The position numbers were made by a program, and so were the translations under genes. This document shows positions 44,544 to 53,814 of a stretch of DNA of 63,400 nucleotides, piece after piece; position 1 is the first letter of the stretch; each line of letters opens with the position of its first letter. The notes beneath the pieces are model-generated. The model worked only from the letters and a program-made list of their open reading frames with translations, had not been told where the DNA came from and searched no databases. Origin of the DNA: Persephonella sp. (GTDB lineage: Bacteria > Aquificota > Aquificia > Aquificales > Hydrogenothermaceae); the NCBI GenBank assembly GCA_026987075.1, contig JALSNI010000004.1, positions 1 through 63,400 of the forward strand. Direction: 5' to 3'.

Positions 44544-45215
44544 TTATTCTTTACGAAAAACTGCTATAACTACAAGACCTAAAAAATAGCTTTTTATAAA
44601 AATATCTTTATAACCAAATCTGTTAAATAAATCTTTCAATTCTCCTGGATTTTTTGAATTTATAACAGATTCCATAAAATAATCATATTCCTCTTTAGAA
44701 AAAATTCTCTCTCCAAGTGGCCTAAAAATTTTATTCGCAATAAAGAACATTGCGTTAAATAGTAGTTTACTGGGTTTTGAAATGTCTAATATTCCTACAT
44801 ATCCCCCTTTAGTTAAGACCCGAGAAATCTCTTTTATAAATTCTTCTCCATTTAGATGTCTGAAAACAAGGGAGGCATATATAGAGGATATGTGATTGTT
44901 TTTAAAGGGAAGTTTATAGGCTGATGCTTTTAAAAAGAAGCTACTACTGTCTGCATTTTTTTCTTTTGCTCTTTTAAGCATGTTTAAGGAAACATCCACA
45001 CCTATGGGTAAGCTGTCTGCGTATTCCTGTTTAATTTTTTTCACCACTTCACCTGTTCCTGTTCCTACATCTACAGGAAACTTACCTGCAGGCGTGTTTT
45101 TCACTAAGATTTTCTGCCACTTATCAATAAGTCCAAAAGTAACAGACCTTAAAAATCTGTCATATCTTTTAACAACACTGTCAAATATACTTTCTGCTAA
45201 CTTTTCCTGAGCCAT
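44544..45215 (-). CDS. UbiE/COQ5-like class I SAM-dependent methyltransferase
   Basis: A 223-residue methyltransferase resembling the menaquinone/ubiquinone methyltransferase family: N-terminal FDSVVKRYDRFLRSVTFGLI, SAM motif I DVGTGTGE, a second acidic strand GVDVS, and the motif ASLVFRHLNGEEFIKEISRVLTKGGY. The NPGELKDLFNRFGYKDI region near the end resembles the C-terminus of UbiE/MenG proteins. Start ATG 45215 is chosen because it follows the cysS stop by one base and MAQEKLAESIFD fits the family; a longer frame would overlap cysS. It could act on a quinone precursor, but this is inferred only. Confidence 0.8.
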   Translation of the reverse strand: MAQEKLAESIFDSVVKRYDRFLRSVTFGLIDKWQKILVKNTPAGKFPVDVGTGTGEVVKKIKQEYADSLPIGVDVSLNMLKRAKEKNADSSSFFLKASAYKLPFKNNHISSIYASLVFRHLNGEEFIKEISRVLTKGGYVGILDISKPSKLLFNAMFFIANKIFRPLGERIFSKEEYDYFMESVINSKNPGELKDLFNRFGYKDIFIKSYFLGLVVIAVFRKE

Positions 45216-45216
45216 T

Positions 45217-46704
45217 TCACTTTTTCTTCCACTTTGTTCCCACAGGCGTATCCTCAATAACAATTCCCATTTCAGAAAGTTTATCCCTTATAAGGTCTGC
45301 AATATCAAAATTTTTCTGTTTTCTTGCAATATTTCTCACATCTAACAGCATCTGGATAAGCTCTTTTTCTTCCTTTTCTATCTCTTCTAAAACAGCTACC
45401 TTTTCCTGAGCAATTTCTGATATGTCTTCTTTTTCAACGCACGGTTGGAGGCTGTCAAACAGCCCAAATATATCTCTTCCTATTTTATGTATTACTTCTT
45501 TTGCTTCCCTGTAAGACTCAAGAGCTTTTTTAGATATTCCCCCTTCTTTGACTGCTCTGTCTTTCAGTATGTTCATCTCTCTGACCAGCCCAAATATTGA
45601 TGCTAAAGCTTCAGGTGTGTTAAAGTCGTCGCTCATGGCTGCATAAAATCCTTGCTCTGCTTTTGCAATTGCATCATATAGATGTCCTTCAAAATCTGGC
45701 TTTTCTGGAAGTTTCTGCAAAATCTCTAACTCGTCCATAGCATTTTTCAGTCTTTCATATGCCTTTTTTGTCTCTTCCATCTTTTCCCATGAAAAGTCTA
45801 AAGGACTTCTGTAATGAACAGATAAAACGAGAAGCCTCAGGATGTCAGGTTCATACTTTGAGTAAATCTCTTTTAAAGTGATGTAATTTCCTAAAGATTT
45901 TGACATTTTTTGACCGTTCACTGTAACAAGACCGTTGTGAATCCAGTATCTTGCAAAAGGCTTGTCAGATAGGGCTTCAGCCTGTGCAAGCTCATTTTCA
46001 TGATGAGGAAATGTCAGGTCTAAACCTCCACCGTGAATATCTATGGTTTCCCCTAAATGCTTGAATATCATAGCACAGCACTCTGTGTGCCAGCCTGGTC
46101 TTCCCTTTCCCCACGGTGAATCCCACGCAGGTTCTCCTGCTTTTGAAGATTTCCAGAGGGCAAAATCTAATGGGTCTTTCTTTTTCTCTCCCGGTTCAAC
46201 CCTTGCACCTGCAATCAGCTCATCTACACTTCTTTTTGAGAGCTTTCCATAATCTTTAAACTTTCTAACAGAAAAATAAACGTCTCCTTCTACCTCATAG
46301 GCATAGCCTTTCTCTATTAATTTCTGTATAAAATCTATGATGTCAGGTATGTGGGTTGTAACACGGGGTTCAACGTCAGCTGGTTCAATACGGAAGTTTT
46401 CAGCGTCCTGAAAGTATTCTTTTATGTATCTGTCTGCAATAACCGTAAAGGGAACACATTCATTCTTTGCCCTGTTTATTATCTTGTCGTCAACATCTGT
46501 AAAGTTTCTGACAAATTTTACGTTGTATCCTAAATATCTGAGATATCTCCTTATCATATCAAAAACTATCAAACTTCTGCCGTGTCCCACGTGATTAACG
46601 TCGTAAACGGTAACACCGCAGGTGTATATCTTTACTTCCCCTGGATTTATAGGAACAAATTCCTCTTTTTTCCCTGAAAGGGTGTTGTATATCTTTAAAC
46701 TCAT
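45217..46704 (-). CDS. cysS: Cysteinyl-tRNA synthetase
   Basis: A 495-residue class I synthetase. The zinc ligands and signature are visible: C in YTCGVTVYD, the HIGH-like HVGHGR, then [14 protein letters not shown] and HHENELAQ, and KMSKS in [11 protein letters not shown]. Length is normal. GGAGG lies seven bases before the second of two tandem ATG codons (46704), which I prefer over 46707. It heads the minus run cysS-methyltransferase-aroB'-MCE-crp, with a possible -10 element TATAAT at 46730-46735 on the minus strand. Confidence 0.97.
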   Translation of the reverse strand: MSLKIYNTLSGKKEEFVPINPGEVKIYTCGVTVYDVNHVGHGRSLIVFDMIRRYLRYLGYNVKFVRNFTDVDDKIINRAKNECVPFTVIADRYIKEYFQDAENFRIEPADVEPRVTTHIPDIIDFIQKLIEKGYAYEVEGDVYFSVRKFKDYGKLSKRSVDELIAGARVEPGEKKKDPLDFALWKSSKAGEPAWDSPWGKGRPGWHTECCAMIFKHLGETIDIHGGGLDLTFPHHENELAQAEALSDKPFARYWIHNGLVTVNGQKMSKSLGNYITLKEIYSKYEPDILRLLVLSVHYRSPLDFSWEKMEETKKAYERLKNAMDELEILQKLPEKPDFEGHLYDAIAKAEQGFYAAMSDDFNTPEALASIFGLVREMNILKDRAVKEGGISKKALESYREAKEVIHKIGRDIFGLFDSLQPCVEKEDISEIAQEKVAVLEEIEKEEKELIQMLLDVRNIARKQKNFDIADLIRDKLSEMGIVIEDTPVGTKWKKK

Positions 46705-46721
46705 CATTCCACCTCCAGTTG

Positions 46722-46750
46722 TTGTTATAATTATAACCTAATTTTATATT
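46722..46750 (+). promoter_or_regulatory. Divergent promoter region with a 14-bp palindrome
   Basis: For the plus strand, TTGTTA (46722-46727) and TATATT (46745-46750) are 17 bases apart and upstream of the 46781 gene. The perfect palindrome GTTATAATTATAAC (46724-46737) contains TATAAT on both strands, so the minus-strand copy may be the -10 element of cysS. A regulator binding the palindrome would affect both genes. Confidence 0.45.
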
Positions 46751-46780
46751 TAATAGAGAAAACATAAAAAGGAGGAGCTT

Positions 46781-47254
46781 ATGAACAACAGAAAAGACAA
46801 GCTGATTAAAGAGTATATTCACGACCCATACTTCACAAAGGAAAAGTATCACGACCCTTCAGTGTGTGAAAGGTGTGGTGTTGTGTTTCATGAAGGGATT
46901 TTCCAGTGGATTGAGCCTCCTCCACCTAATGCTGAAAAGATGGTATGTCCTGCATGTAGAAGAATAGAAGATAGATACGAAGGTGGAGTGGTTGTGCTTG
47001 AGGGAGAGTTTTTACAGACACATAAAGATGAAATTATTAACCGTATAAAGAATGTTGAAGAAGAAGAAATGGCATACAGACCTTTAGAAAGGATAATTGA
47101 GATAAAGGAAGAAGATGGAAAGATTGTTATAACCACTACCTACGAGCATTTAGCAAGGAGAATAGGTGAAGCTGTCCACAAAGCATATAAAGGAAAATTG
47201 AACTTCCAGTATCCTGAAGGAACAAAATACATAAGAGTTCATTGGGAAAGATAG
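46781..47254 (+). CDS. Zinc-ribbon protein of the BCAM0308/NMD3-like kind
   Basis: A 157-residue protein with a zinc-binding pair C-E-R-C near residues 29-32 and C-P-A-C near 56-59, separated by IFQWIEPPPPNAEKMV. The C-terminal half (about 95-157) is alpha/beta, with YEHLARRIGEAVHKAYKGKL near the end. It resembles bacterial proteins annotated BCAM0308 that share the zinc ribbon and order of eukaryotic NMD3, but a function is not established. AAAGGAGGAGC is a strong ribosome site for ATG 46781. hyuA follows within ten bases. Confidence 0.65.
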   Translation: MNNRKDKLIKEYIHDPYFTKEKYHDPSVCERCGVVFHEGIFQWIEPPPPNAEKMVCPACRRIEDRYEGGVVVLEGEFLQTHKDEIINRIKNVEEEEMAYRPLERIIEIKEEDGKIVITTTYEHLARRIGEAVHKAYKGKLNFQYPEGTKYIRVHWER

Positions 47255-47260
47255 ACATCT

Positions 47261-49240
47261 ATGATAAGAGTTGGTGTTGACACAGGGGGAACATTTACAG
47301 ATTTTGTGTTTAAAAAAGGAGATAGATGGGAAGTTTTAAAAATACCCTCTACGCCGGAAAACCCTGCAGTTGCCGTATTAAAAGGAATTAACATAATAAG
47401 AAAAGATGATGCCTGTGACATAACCCACGGTTCTACTGTTGCAACAAATGCTGTTTTAGAGAGAAAAGGAGCAAAAACAGCATTTATCACAAACAGGGGC
47501 TTTGAAGACTTAATATATATTGGGAGGCAAAATAGAAAAAAGCTGTATGACCTTTTTTACAAAAGACCAGAACCTTTAATACCTGAAAACTTGAGAATAG
47601 GTATTAAATGTCGGATTAACTCTAAAGGAGAAATTGTTCAAGCAATTGATGAAAATGAAATTAATACTGTAGTAAAATTTCTAAAAGATAATAATGTTGA
47701 ATCTGTTGCTGTCTCTTTCCTGTTTTCATTTTTAAATCCAGAGCATGAAAAATTACTTAAAGAAAGGTTAGTTAGGGAAGGTTTTTATGTTTCCGTTTCC
47801 CACGAGATAGTTCCTGAATTTAGAGAATATGAACGGTCAATAACAACAGTTATAAACAGTTATGTTATGCCTAAAATGGATAAATACATATCTCACATCC
47901 AAAGAGAATTACAGAAAAAAGACAGTTTCAGAATAATCCAGTCTAACGGTGGAGTTATATCTCTAGAGACTGCAAAAAAAGAGCCTGTAAGAACTGTTCT
48001 TTCTGGCCCTGCAGGGGGTGTGGTTGGTGCATTCCAGACAGGAAGTATGATTAACAGGAAAAGGCTCATAACCTTTGATATGGGAGGAACATCAACAGAT
48101 GTGTCTTTAATCAATGGAAAAATTCCGTTTACTACAGAATCAGAGATATCAGACTTTCCTATAAAAGTGCCTGTTATAGACATACACACAGTTGGTGCAG
48201 GGGGAGGCTCAATAGCATACTTAGATGAGGGAGGATTACTGAGTGTAGGTCCAGAAAGCGCAGGGGCAGACCCAGGACCAGTATGTTATGGAAAAGGAGA
48301 AAAGCTTACAGTAACAGATGCAAATCTATATTTGGGCAGACTTATTCCAGAATTTTTCTTAGGTGGAAAGATGAAAATTGACAGAAAGAGGTTAGAAAAA
48401 TACATAGACCACTACAGTAAACAATGGAATATGGAAAAAACAAAATTAGCAGAAGGTATACTCCGCATAGCAAATACCAAAATGGAAAGGGCGGTAAGAA
48501 AAATATCTATAGAAAAAGGATACGACCCACGAGAATACAGTCTGTTTACATATGGTGGAGCTGGCGGAGCACACGCCGTGTTTTTAGCAAGAATGTTAGA
48601 AATACCAGAAGTTATTATTCCTAAAAACCCGGGGATATTCTCTGCTTTTGGAATGCTTCTGTCAGACATTATCAAAGATTACTCTTTAACAGTAATGCTG
48701 AAAGGAGACCAAACAGAATATTCACACATAAAAAAACTGTTCAATATTCTAAAAGAAAAGGCAAATCGTGACATAAGAAAAGAGACAATCTCTGTAGAAG
48801 ATATAAGATTTGAGCAATACATTGATATGAGATACAAAGGACAGTCTTTTGAGCTGATTATTCCTTTCAGTAAAAACTTTATAGATAGGTTTCATTTAGA
48901 ACACCTAAAAAAATATGGATACAAGTTAGAAGATAAAGAGTTAGAAGTTGTGAACATAAGACTAAGAGTTATAGGAATAACAGAAAAACCTACGATAGAT
49001 AAGATAAAAGAAGGAGGAGAAAATCCTCCAGAAGATGCCTTTATTGGTAAAAAAACAGTTATTTTTGATGGAAAGCCTTACGAAACTCCCATATTTTTGA
49101 GGGATAAACTGACGGCAGGTAATGTTATTAAGGGGGCTGCAATTATCGTAGAATATTCTTCTACTACAGTTATTCCTCCACATTCCTGCCTTAAAGTTGA
49201 TACATATGGAAATCTTATGATAAATACCTACAATGAGTAA
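47261..49240 (+). CDS. hyuA: Hydantoinase A / 5-oxoprolinase subunit A
   Basis: A 659-residue ATP-dependent ring-opening hydrolase subunit (ASKHA fold). The N-terminus VGVDTGGTFTDFVF is the first phosphate-binding loop; RLITFDMGGTSTDVSLI and HTVGAGGGSIAYLDEGGLLSVGPESAGADPGP (quoted in pieces) are diagnostic; a later FTYGGAGGAHAVFLAR is the second phosphate loop. The family acts on hydantoins, 5-oxoproline, N-methylhydantoin or acetone; the substrate is not clear. It partners with HyuB encoded at 49751, with a DUF3592 gene wedged between, overlapping hyuA by eight bases. Confidence 0.93.
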   Translation: MIRVGVDTGGTFTDFVFKKGDRWEVLKIPSTPENPAVAVLKGINIIRKDDACDITHGSTVATNAVLERKGAKTAFITNRGFEDLIYIGRQNRKKLYDLFYKRPEPLIPENLRIGIKCRINSKGEIVQAIDENEINTVVKFLKDNNVESVAVSFLFSFLNPEHEKLLKERLVREGFYVSVSHEIVPEFREYERSITTVINSYVMPKMDKYISHIQRELQKKDSFRIIQSNGGVISLETAKKEPVRTVLSGPAGGVVGAFQTGSMINRKRLITFDMGGTSTDVSLINGKIPFTTESEISDFPIKVPVIDIHTVGAGGGSIAYLDEGGLLSVGPESAGADPGPVCYGKGEKLTVTDANLYLGRLIPEFFLGGKMKIDRKRLEKYIDHYSKQWNMEKTKLAEGILRIANTKMERAVRKISIEKGYDPREYSLFTYGGAGGAHAVFLARMLEIPEVIIPKNPGIFSAFGMLLSDIIKDYSLTVMLKGDQTEYSHIKKLFNILKEKANRDIRKETISVEDIRFEQYIDMRYKGQSFELIIPFSKNFIDRFHLEHLKKYGYKLEDKELEVVNIRLRVIGITEKPTIDKIKEGGENPPEDAFIGKKTVIFDGKPYETPIFLRDKLTAGNVIKGAAIIVEYSSTTVIPPHSCLKVDTYGNLMINTYNE

Positions 49241-49754
49241 ACTGCTATTTGTTCCTTTTGGATTATGGCTTATTTTTGCAGGTGGTATTAGTATCTACCT
49301 TTTTTACAGACTTACCAGGATATTTTTCTGGAAAAAGACCACAGGCAAAATTATAAAATCTCATCTAAAAAAGGATAACTCAACCCTGTCTTACGATACA
49401 TATCTACCTGACGTTGAATACGAATACACAGTAAAAGGAAAGAAGTTTACTGGAAACAAAATATTTATTAGCGATTTTGAGTCTGATAGAGAAACGATAC
49501 AGCAGTTAATAAATAAATTTCCTGAAGGAAGCACAGTAACAGTATTCTACAATCCTTTTAACCCTTCAGAGTCTATACTTTTGAGAAGCTACCACTCAGG
49601 TATGTTTATACAACTGCTTGTGTTTTTCAGCATGCTCTCTGTTTTTATTTTTACACTTGTTTTTGAGATAATCTATTATGGAAGTGATTTATCAAATACA
49701 GCAAACCTTGTTAAAAGTTTCTTCCACAGATTAATCTATGGAGAGGAACAATGA
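49233..49754 (+). CDS. DUF3592-like membrane protein inserted between hyuA and hyuB
   Basis: A 173-residue protein with two membrane segments (about 4-28 and 126-150) flanking a periplasmic or cytoplasmic beta-rich domain of about 95 residues (TTGKIIKSHLKKD...VEYEYTVKGKKFTGN...VFYNPFNPSES), which matches DUF3592. The function of this domain is unknown. Its start overlaps the end of hyuA by eight bases and its stop overlaps the start of hyuB (ATGA), so all three are in one translation unit. Confidence 0.85.
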   Translation: MSKLLFVPFGLWLIFAGGISIYLFYRLTRIFFWKKTTGKIIKSHLKKDNSTLSYDTYLPDVEYEYTVKGKKFTGNKIFISDFESDRETIQQLINKFPEGSTVTVFYNPFNPSESILLRSYHSGMFIQLLVFFSMLSVFIFTLVFEIIYYGSDLSNTANLVKSFFHRLIYGEEQ

Positions 49755-51313
49755 CAGACCCTATAACACTGGAAATCTTTAAAAATAAACTTATTTCAAT
49801 AGCTGAAGAAATGGGAATAAACCTCCAGAAAACAGCATACTCACCAAACATAAAAGAAAGAAAGGATTTTTCCTGTGCAATATTTGACAGTTCAGGTTCT
49901 CTAATATCTCAAGCTGCCCACATTCCAGTCCATTTAGGTTCTATGTCTGAATCTGTAAAATCTGCCATCAAAAATGTAGAATTTGAAGAAGGAGACATGG
50001 TTATTTTAAATGACCCCTTCAGAGGAGGAACCCATCTACCAGATATAACAGTCATAGCCCCTGTATTTTACAGGGAAAAACTTCTCTTTTTCATTGCAAA
50101 CAGAGCTCATCATGCAGATGTTGGAGGAATATCTGCAGGTTCAATGCCACTCTCAACATCTATATTTCAGGAGGGAATTATCATTCCACCTGTAAAACTT
50201 GTTAAAAAAGGAGAAATAAATAGAGAAATCCTGGAGTTTATAAAGTCAAATGTTAGAACACCAAAAGAAAGGGAAGGTGATTTTTTTGCTCAGATATCTG
50301 CAAACATCACAGGGATAAGGAGACTGAATGAACTTATCAGCAGATACACAGAGGATACAGTCATAGAGTATGTTAATGCATTGAACGATTACTCTGAAAA
50401 AATGATGAGGAACAAAATATCCCAGATACCTGATGGCGACTACTCATTTACAGATTACATAGAAGACGATGGGGCAGGAAACAGGGATATAAAAATATCT
50501 GTGGACATAAAAATAAAAGGTAGCGATGCAGTTGTGGATTTTTCAAACAGCTCTCCACAAACGAAGGGAAGCCTTAATGCAGTTAGAGCAATAACACTGT
50601 CTGCTGTTTATTATGTGTTCAGGTCTCTTTTAGATAGTGATGATATCCCTGTAAATGAAGGATGTTTTAGACCTATAGAAGTGATAACAAAAAAAGGAAC
50701 AGTTGTAGACTGCACCTACCCCCATGGAGTTTCTGCAGGTAACGTAGAAACATCTCAGAGGATTGTTGATGTGGTTTTAGGTGCATTATCACAGGCGATA
50801 CCAGAAGAAGTGCCTGCAGCCAGTCAGGGAACAATGAATAATGTCACAATAGGGGGAATTAATCCTGACACTGGTAAACCCTTTACTTATTACGAAACCA
50901 TTGGTGGAGGTATGGGCGGATTTGCAGGGGGAGACGGAGAATCAGGCATCCAGTCCCACATGACAAACACTATGAACACACCTATTGAGGCTTTAGAATT
51001 TGAATTTCCCCTCATGGTTCATCAGTATAATTTAAGGAAAAACTCTGGTGGAAAAGGGCTGTTTAGGGGAGGAGATGGAATTGTCAGAGAGATAGAAGTT
51101 TTATGTGAAAGTGAGGTAACAGTGATTTCAGAAAGAAGGAAGATACCTCCATACGGCTTATTTGGTGGTGAACCGGGAGAAGTTGGGGAAAACATAGTTA
51201 TTCTCAAAGGAAAAAAAATAAAAGAAGGGGGAAAATTCCACAGAAAACTGAAAAAAGGAGACAGCCTTATAATCAAAACCCCCGGAGGGGGTGGTTACGG
51301 AAAAGCTATCTAA
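49751..51313 (+). CDS. hyuB: Hydantoinase B / 5-oxoprolinase subunit B
   Basis: A 520-residue HyuB-family subunit. Conserved parts are the N-terminal ITLEIFKNKLISIAEEMG, DFSCAIFDSSGSLISQA, HLGSM, LNDPFRGGTHLPDITVIAPVF, HHADVGGISAGSMP, and the C-terminal glycine-rich PGGGGYG. With HyuA it forms the ring-opening complex; the metal- and substrate-binding site lies in this family's HyuB subunit. GAGGAACA precedes ATG 49751. The end overlaps the convergent cyclophilin gene by eight bases. Confidence 0.93.
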   Translation: MTDPITLEIFKNKLISIAEEMGINLQKTAYSPNIKERKDFSCAIFDSSGSLISQAAHIPVHLGSMSESVKSAIKNVEFEEGDMVILNDPFRGGTHLPDITVIAPVFYREKLLFFIANRAHHADVGGISAGSMPLSTSIFQEGIIIPPVKLVKKGEINREILEFIKSNVRTPKEREGDFFAQISANITGIRRLNELISRYTEDTVIEYVNALNDYSEKMMRNKISQIPDGDYSFTDYIEDDGAGNRDIKISVDIKIKGSDAVVDFSNSSPQTKGSLNAVRAITLSAVYYVFRSLLDSDDIPVNEGCFRPIEVITKKGTVVDCTYPHGVSAGNVETSQRIVDVVLGALSQAIPEEVPAASQGTMNNVTIGGINPDTGKPFTYYETIGGGMGGFAGGDGESGIQSHMTNTMNTPIEALEFEFPLMVHQYNLRKNSGGKGLFRGGDGIVREIEVLCESEVTVISERRKIPPYGLFGGEPGEVGENIVILKGKKIKEGGKFHRKLKKGDSLIIKTPGGGGYGKAI

Positions 51314-51875
51314 CTTTTTCTACAATCTCTATCTTTTCTATTATTACTGGCTTTACAGGAACATTTATCATCCATCCCACATTCATAACAGGAACATTTC
51401 CAATCTCATCAACCACATCCATCCCCTTTATAACCTTACCAAATACTGTATATCCCCACTTCTGAGGATTTTTACCATAATCTAAGTAAGTATTATCCAC
51501 GAGGTTTATAAAAAATTGTGTCGTTGCACTGTGAGGGTCTGAAGTTCTTGCCATTGCTATTGTTCCCCTTATGTTAGACAGCCCGTTATCAGACTCATTT
51601 TCTACTGGTGGATGGGTAGGTTTTCTGTAATTTAGATTTTTGTCAAATCCTCCACCTTGAATAACAAACCCTTTCACAACTCTGTGAAATATCAGACCAT
51701 CGTAAAATCCCTCTTTTACATAAGTGAGGAAGTTTTTCACAGTCTTGGGAGCTTTGTCAGGATAAAGCTCAACATAAATTTCTCCCATATTTGTTTTGAT
51801 TAAAACAATAGGATTTTTTTCTGCTGAAACAGCAAAAGAAAACACAGACAGCAACAAAACTAAAATTTTTTTCAT
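51306..51875 (-). CDS. Exported cyclophilin-type peptidyl-prolyl cis-trans isomerase
   Basis: A 189-residue PPIase. Signal peptide about 1-18 (ending AVSA), then the cyclophilin domain with FHRVVKGFVIQGGGF and TQFFINLVDN, matching the active-site region, and MARTSDPHSATTQF. It should accelerate proline isomerisation of periplasmic proteins. TAGGAGTG precedes ATG 51875. It is downstream of pdxJ by ten bases. Confidence 0.94.
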   Translation of the reverse strand: MKKILVLLLSVFSFAVSAEKNPIVLIKTNMGEIYVELYPDKAPKTVKNFLTYVKEGFYDGLIFHRVVKGFVIQGGGFDKNLNYRKPTHPPVENESDNGLSNIRGTIAMARTSDPHSATTQFFINLVDNTYLDYGKNPQKWGYTVFGKVIKGMDVVDEIGNVPVMNVGWMINVPVKPVIIEKIEIVEKVR

Positions 51876-51885
51876 CTTTACACTC

Positions 51886-52617
51886 CTACAAATTTTTTCT
51901 CGCTTCCATCATAAGCCTTTTCATTTTTCTTACAGCCTCATCAAGACCTAAGAATATAGCATTTGATATAATTGAATGCCCTATATTCAGCTCCTCTATT
52001 TCAGGAACGGCAGCTACAGGCTGAACATTAGTATAAGTCAAACCATGCCCAGCAAAAACCTTTAAATTTTTTTCTTTAGCATAAACAGATGCCTTTTTTA
52101 TTCTATTTAATTCTTCCATCTTTCTTTTTTCTGTCTCTGCATTGGCATACTCTCCAGTGTGAAGCTCCACCGCATCAGCACCTACATAAACAGAAGCATT
52201 TATCTGCTCAATATCAGGGTCTATAAAAAGGGCAACATCTATACCCTTATTTTTTAGCTCAGACACGAAATCTTTAAGAAAATCCTTCATAGAGACAACA
52301 TCAAGTCCTCCTTCGGTGGTAATTTCTTCCCTTTTTTCTGGAACAAGTGTTACCCTTTCAGGCTTTACCTCTACAGCTATCTTTTTCATCTCTTCTGTTG
52401 GAGCCATCTCCATGTTAAGAGGAACTCTTTTTACAGAACATCTTAATCTAAAAACATCTTCATCCTGAATGTGCCTCCTGTCTTCCCTCAGATGGAAAGT
52501 TATCTGGTCTGCCCCAGCATCCTGAGCAATAAGTGCACCTTTCACAGGGTCTGGTTCATAAGTCATTCTTGCCTGCCTTATTGTTGCAATGTGGTCTATG
52601 TTCACTCCAAGTCTCAT
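51886..52617 (-). CDS. pdxJ: Pyridoxine 5'-phosphate synthase
   Basis: A 243-residue TIM-barrel enzyme of the DXP-dependent vitamin B6 route, condensing 1-deoxyxylulose 5-phosphate with 3-amino-2-oxopropyl phosphate. The start [31 protein letters not shown] and [10 protein letters not shown] are diagnostic, as are LFIDPD and [22 protein letters not shown] is near the end. AGAGAGGGGAAG is the ribosome site of ATG 52617. It begins a two-gene minus unit with the cyclophilin. Confidence 0.97.
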   Translation of the reverse strand: MRLGVNIDHIATIRQARMTYEPDPVKGALIAQDAGADQITFHLREDRRHIQDEDVFRLRCSVKRVPLNMEMAPTEEMKKIAVEVKPERVTLVPEKREEITTEGGLDVVSMKDFLKDFVSELKNKGIDVALFIDPDIEQINASVYVGADAVELHTGEYANAETEKRKMEELNRIKKASVYAKEKNLKVFAGHGLTYTNVQPVAAVPEIEELNIGHSIISNAIFLGLDEAVRKMKRLMMEARKNL

Positions 52618-52685
52618 CTTCCCCTCTCTAAAGGTTTATTTTCAAGTTACCGATAAATAAAGATAAAAACATAACAGGGAAAAAA

Positions 52686-53813
52686 ATGCTAAAGAAAATT
52701 TTAATCTTTATACTGCTCTGTGTAAATACAGCACTTGCTTTAAAGCTGAAACATGCAGAGCATTCTGACTTTTACAGGGTTGTTATAGAAACAGAAAAGC
52801 CAGTAAAGTTTGAGGAGATACCTTTTTTAGATTCAAGAATTTTTGTAGTTAGCATAAATACAAACTCAAGAAAAATCAACAAAAAGATATTAAAAAGGAA
52901 ATACGTCAAAAGTTTGGATGTTATATACTCTGGTGATACCACAAAGTTTGTGTTTGAAGTATCAAATAAAATTCAAGGATACAAGATATATACCCTAAAA
53001 AAACCTTTTAGAATAGTTATTGATTTACTGAAAAAAGAAAAGAAACAAAAAACAGATAAAACAGTAGTATCAAACGACCCAATTTTTGACATCATAATGG
53101 GTTACGAACTGAGAGAAAAGAAGAAAACTATTTCCACTAAAATAAACACGAGAAAGATTATTGTCATAGACCCGGGACATGGAGGAAAGGACCCGGGAGC
53201 TATTGCAAATGGTCTCAGAGAAAAAGATGTTAATTTAAAAATTGCCAGAAAACTAAAAGAAATTATAGAGAAAGACCCGAGATTTAAAGTGTATCTCACA
53301 AGAAATTCAGATAGATACATAAAACTATACGACAGAACTGTTTTTGCAGTTAAAAAAAAGGCAGACCTCTTCATTAGCATACACTGTAACTCATCTCCTA
53401 CAAGAACAGAATCAGGAACGTATGTTTATACTTTAAACTTGAGAGGTGCAAGGTCAAAGTTAGCCCGGTTAGTAGAGCAGAGAGAAAACAAAGCAGTGAT
53501 AGATTATGTCAGAGTAAGCTCAAATCCGGTAGTTAACAGAATAGTTGCTGACCTTGCAATCAGCACAACAGTAACAGAAGGAAGAAGATTTGCTTATTAT
53601 CTAAAAAAATACCTTAAGCACATAACAGATTTTAAAGATATAGACAGTGCAAATTTTGCAGTTTTGAAAACTCCGGGAATTCCTTCTGTTTTGATTGAAA
53701 CCCTATACCTTACAGACCCTGCTGATGCACAGCTTTTAAAAAACGACCAATTTATAGAAAATTTCAGCTATAGCATATATAATGCCATAACAGATTATTT
53801 TTTTAGAGAGTAA
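52686..53813 (+). CDS. amiC: N-acetylmuramoyl-L-alanine amidase with AMIN domain (AmiC-like)
   Basis: A 375-residue exported cell-wall amidase. Signal peptide about 1-18; AMIN domain about 20-118 (targeting); Amidase_3 domain about 155-375 with the zinc site IDPGHGGKDPGA, the NLKIARKL helix, SIHCNSS (His ligand) and VLIETLYLTDPADA (catalytic Glu). It cleaves peptidoglycan amide bonds, usually at the septum. GGG-A-rich sequence precedes ATG 52686 without a strong ribosome site. coaX follows one base after its stop. Confidence 0.93.
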   Translation: MLKKILIFILLCVNTALALKLKHAEHSDFYRVVIETEKPVKFEEIPFLDSRIFVVSINTNSRKINKKILKRKYVKSLDVIYSGDTTKFVFEVSNKIQGYKIYTLKKPFRIVIDLLKKEKKQKTDKTVVSNDPIFDIIMGYELREKKKTISTKINTRKIIVIDPGHGGKDPGAIANGLREKDVNLKIARKLKEIIEKDPRFKVYLTRNSDRYIKLYDRTVFAVKKKADLFISIHCNSSPTRTESGTYVYTLNLRGARSKLARLVEQRENKAVIDYVRVSSNPVVNRIVADLAISTTVTEGRRFAYYLKKYLKHITDFKDIDSANFAVLKTPGIPSVLIETLYLTDPADAQLLKNDQFIENFSYSIYNAITDYFFRE

Positions 53814-53814
53814 T

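Noticed and set aside
51283-51295. GC-rich hairpin CCCCC-GGA-GGGGG near the end of hyuB
   Set aside because: It comes from proline/glycine codons of the conserved PGGGGYG tail and is not followed by a T-run, so not a terminator.
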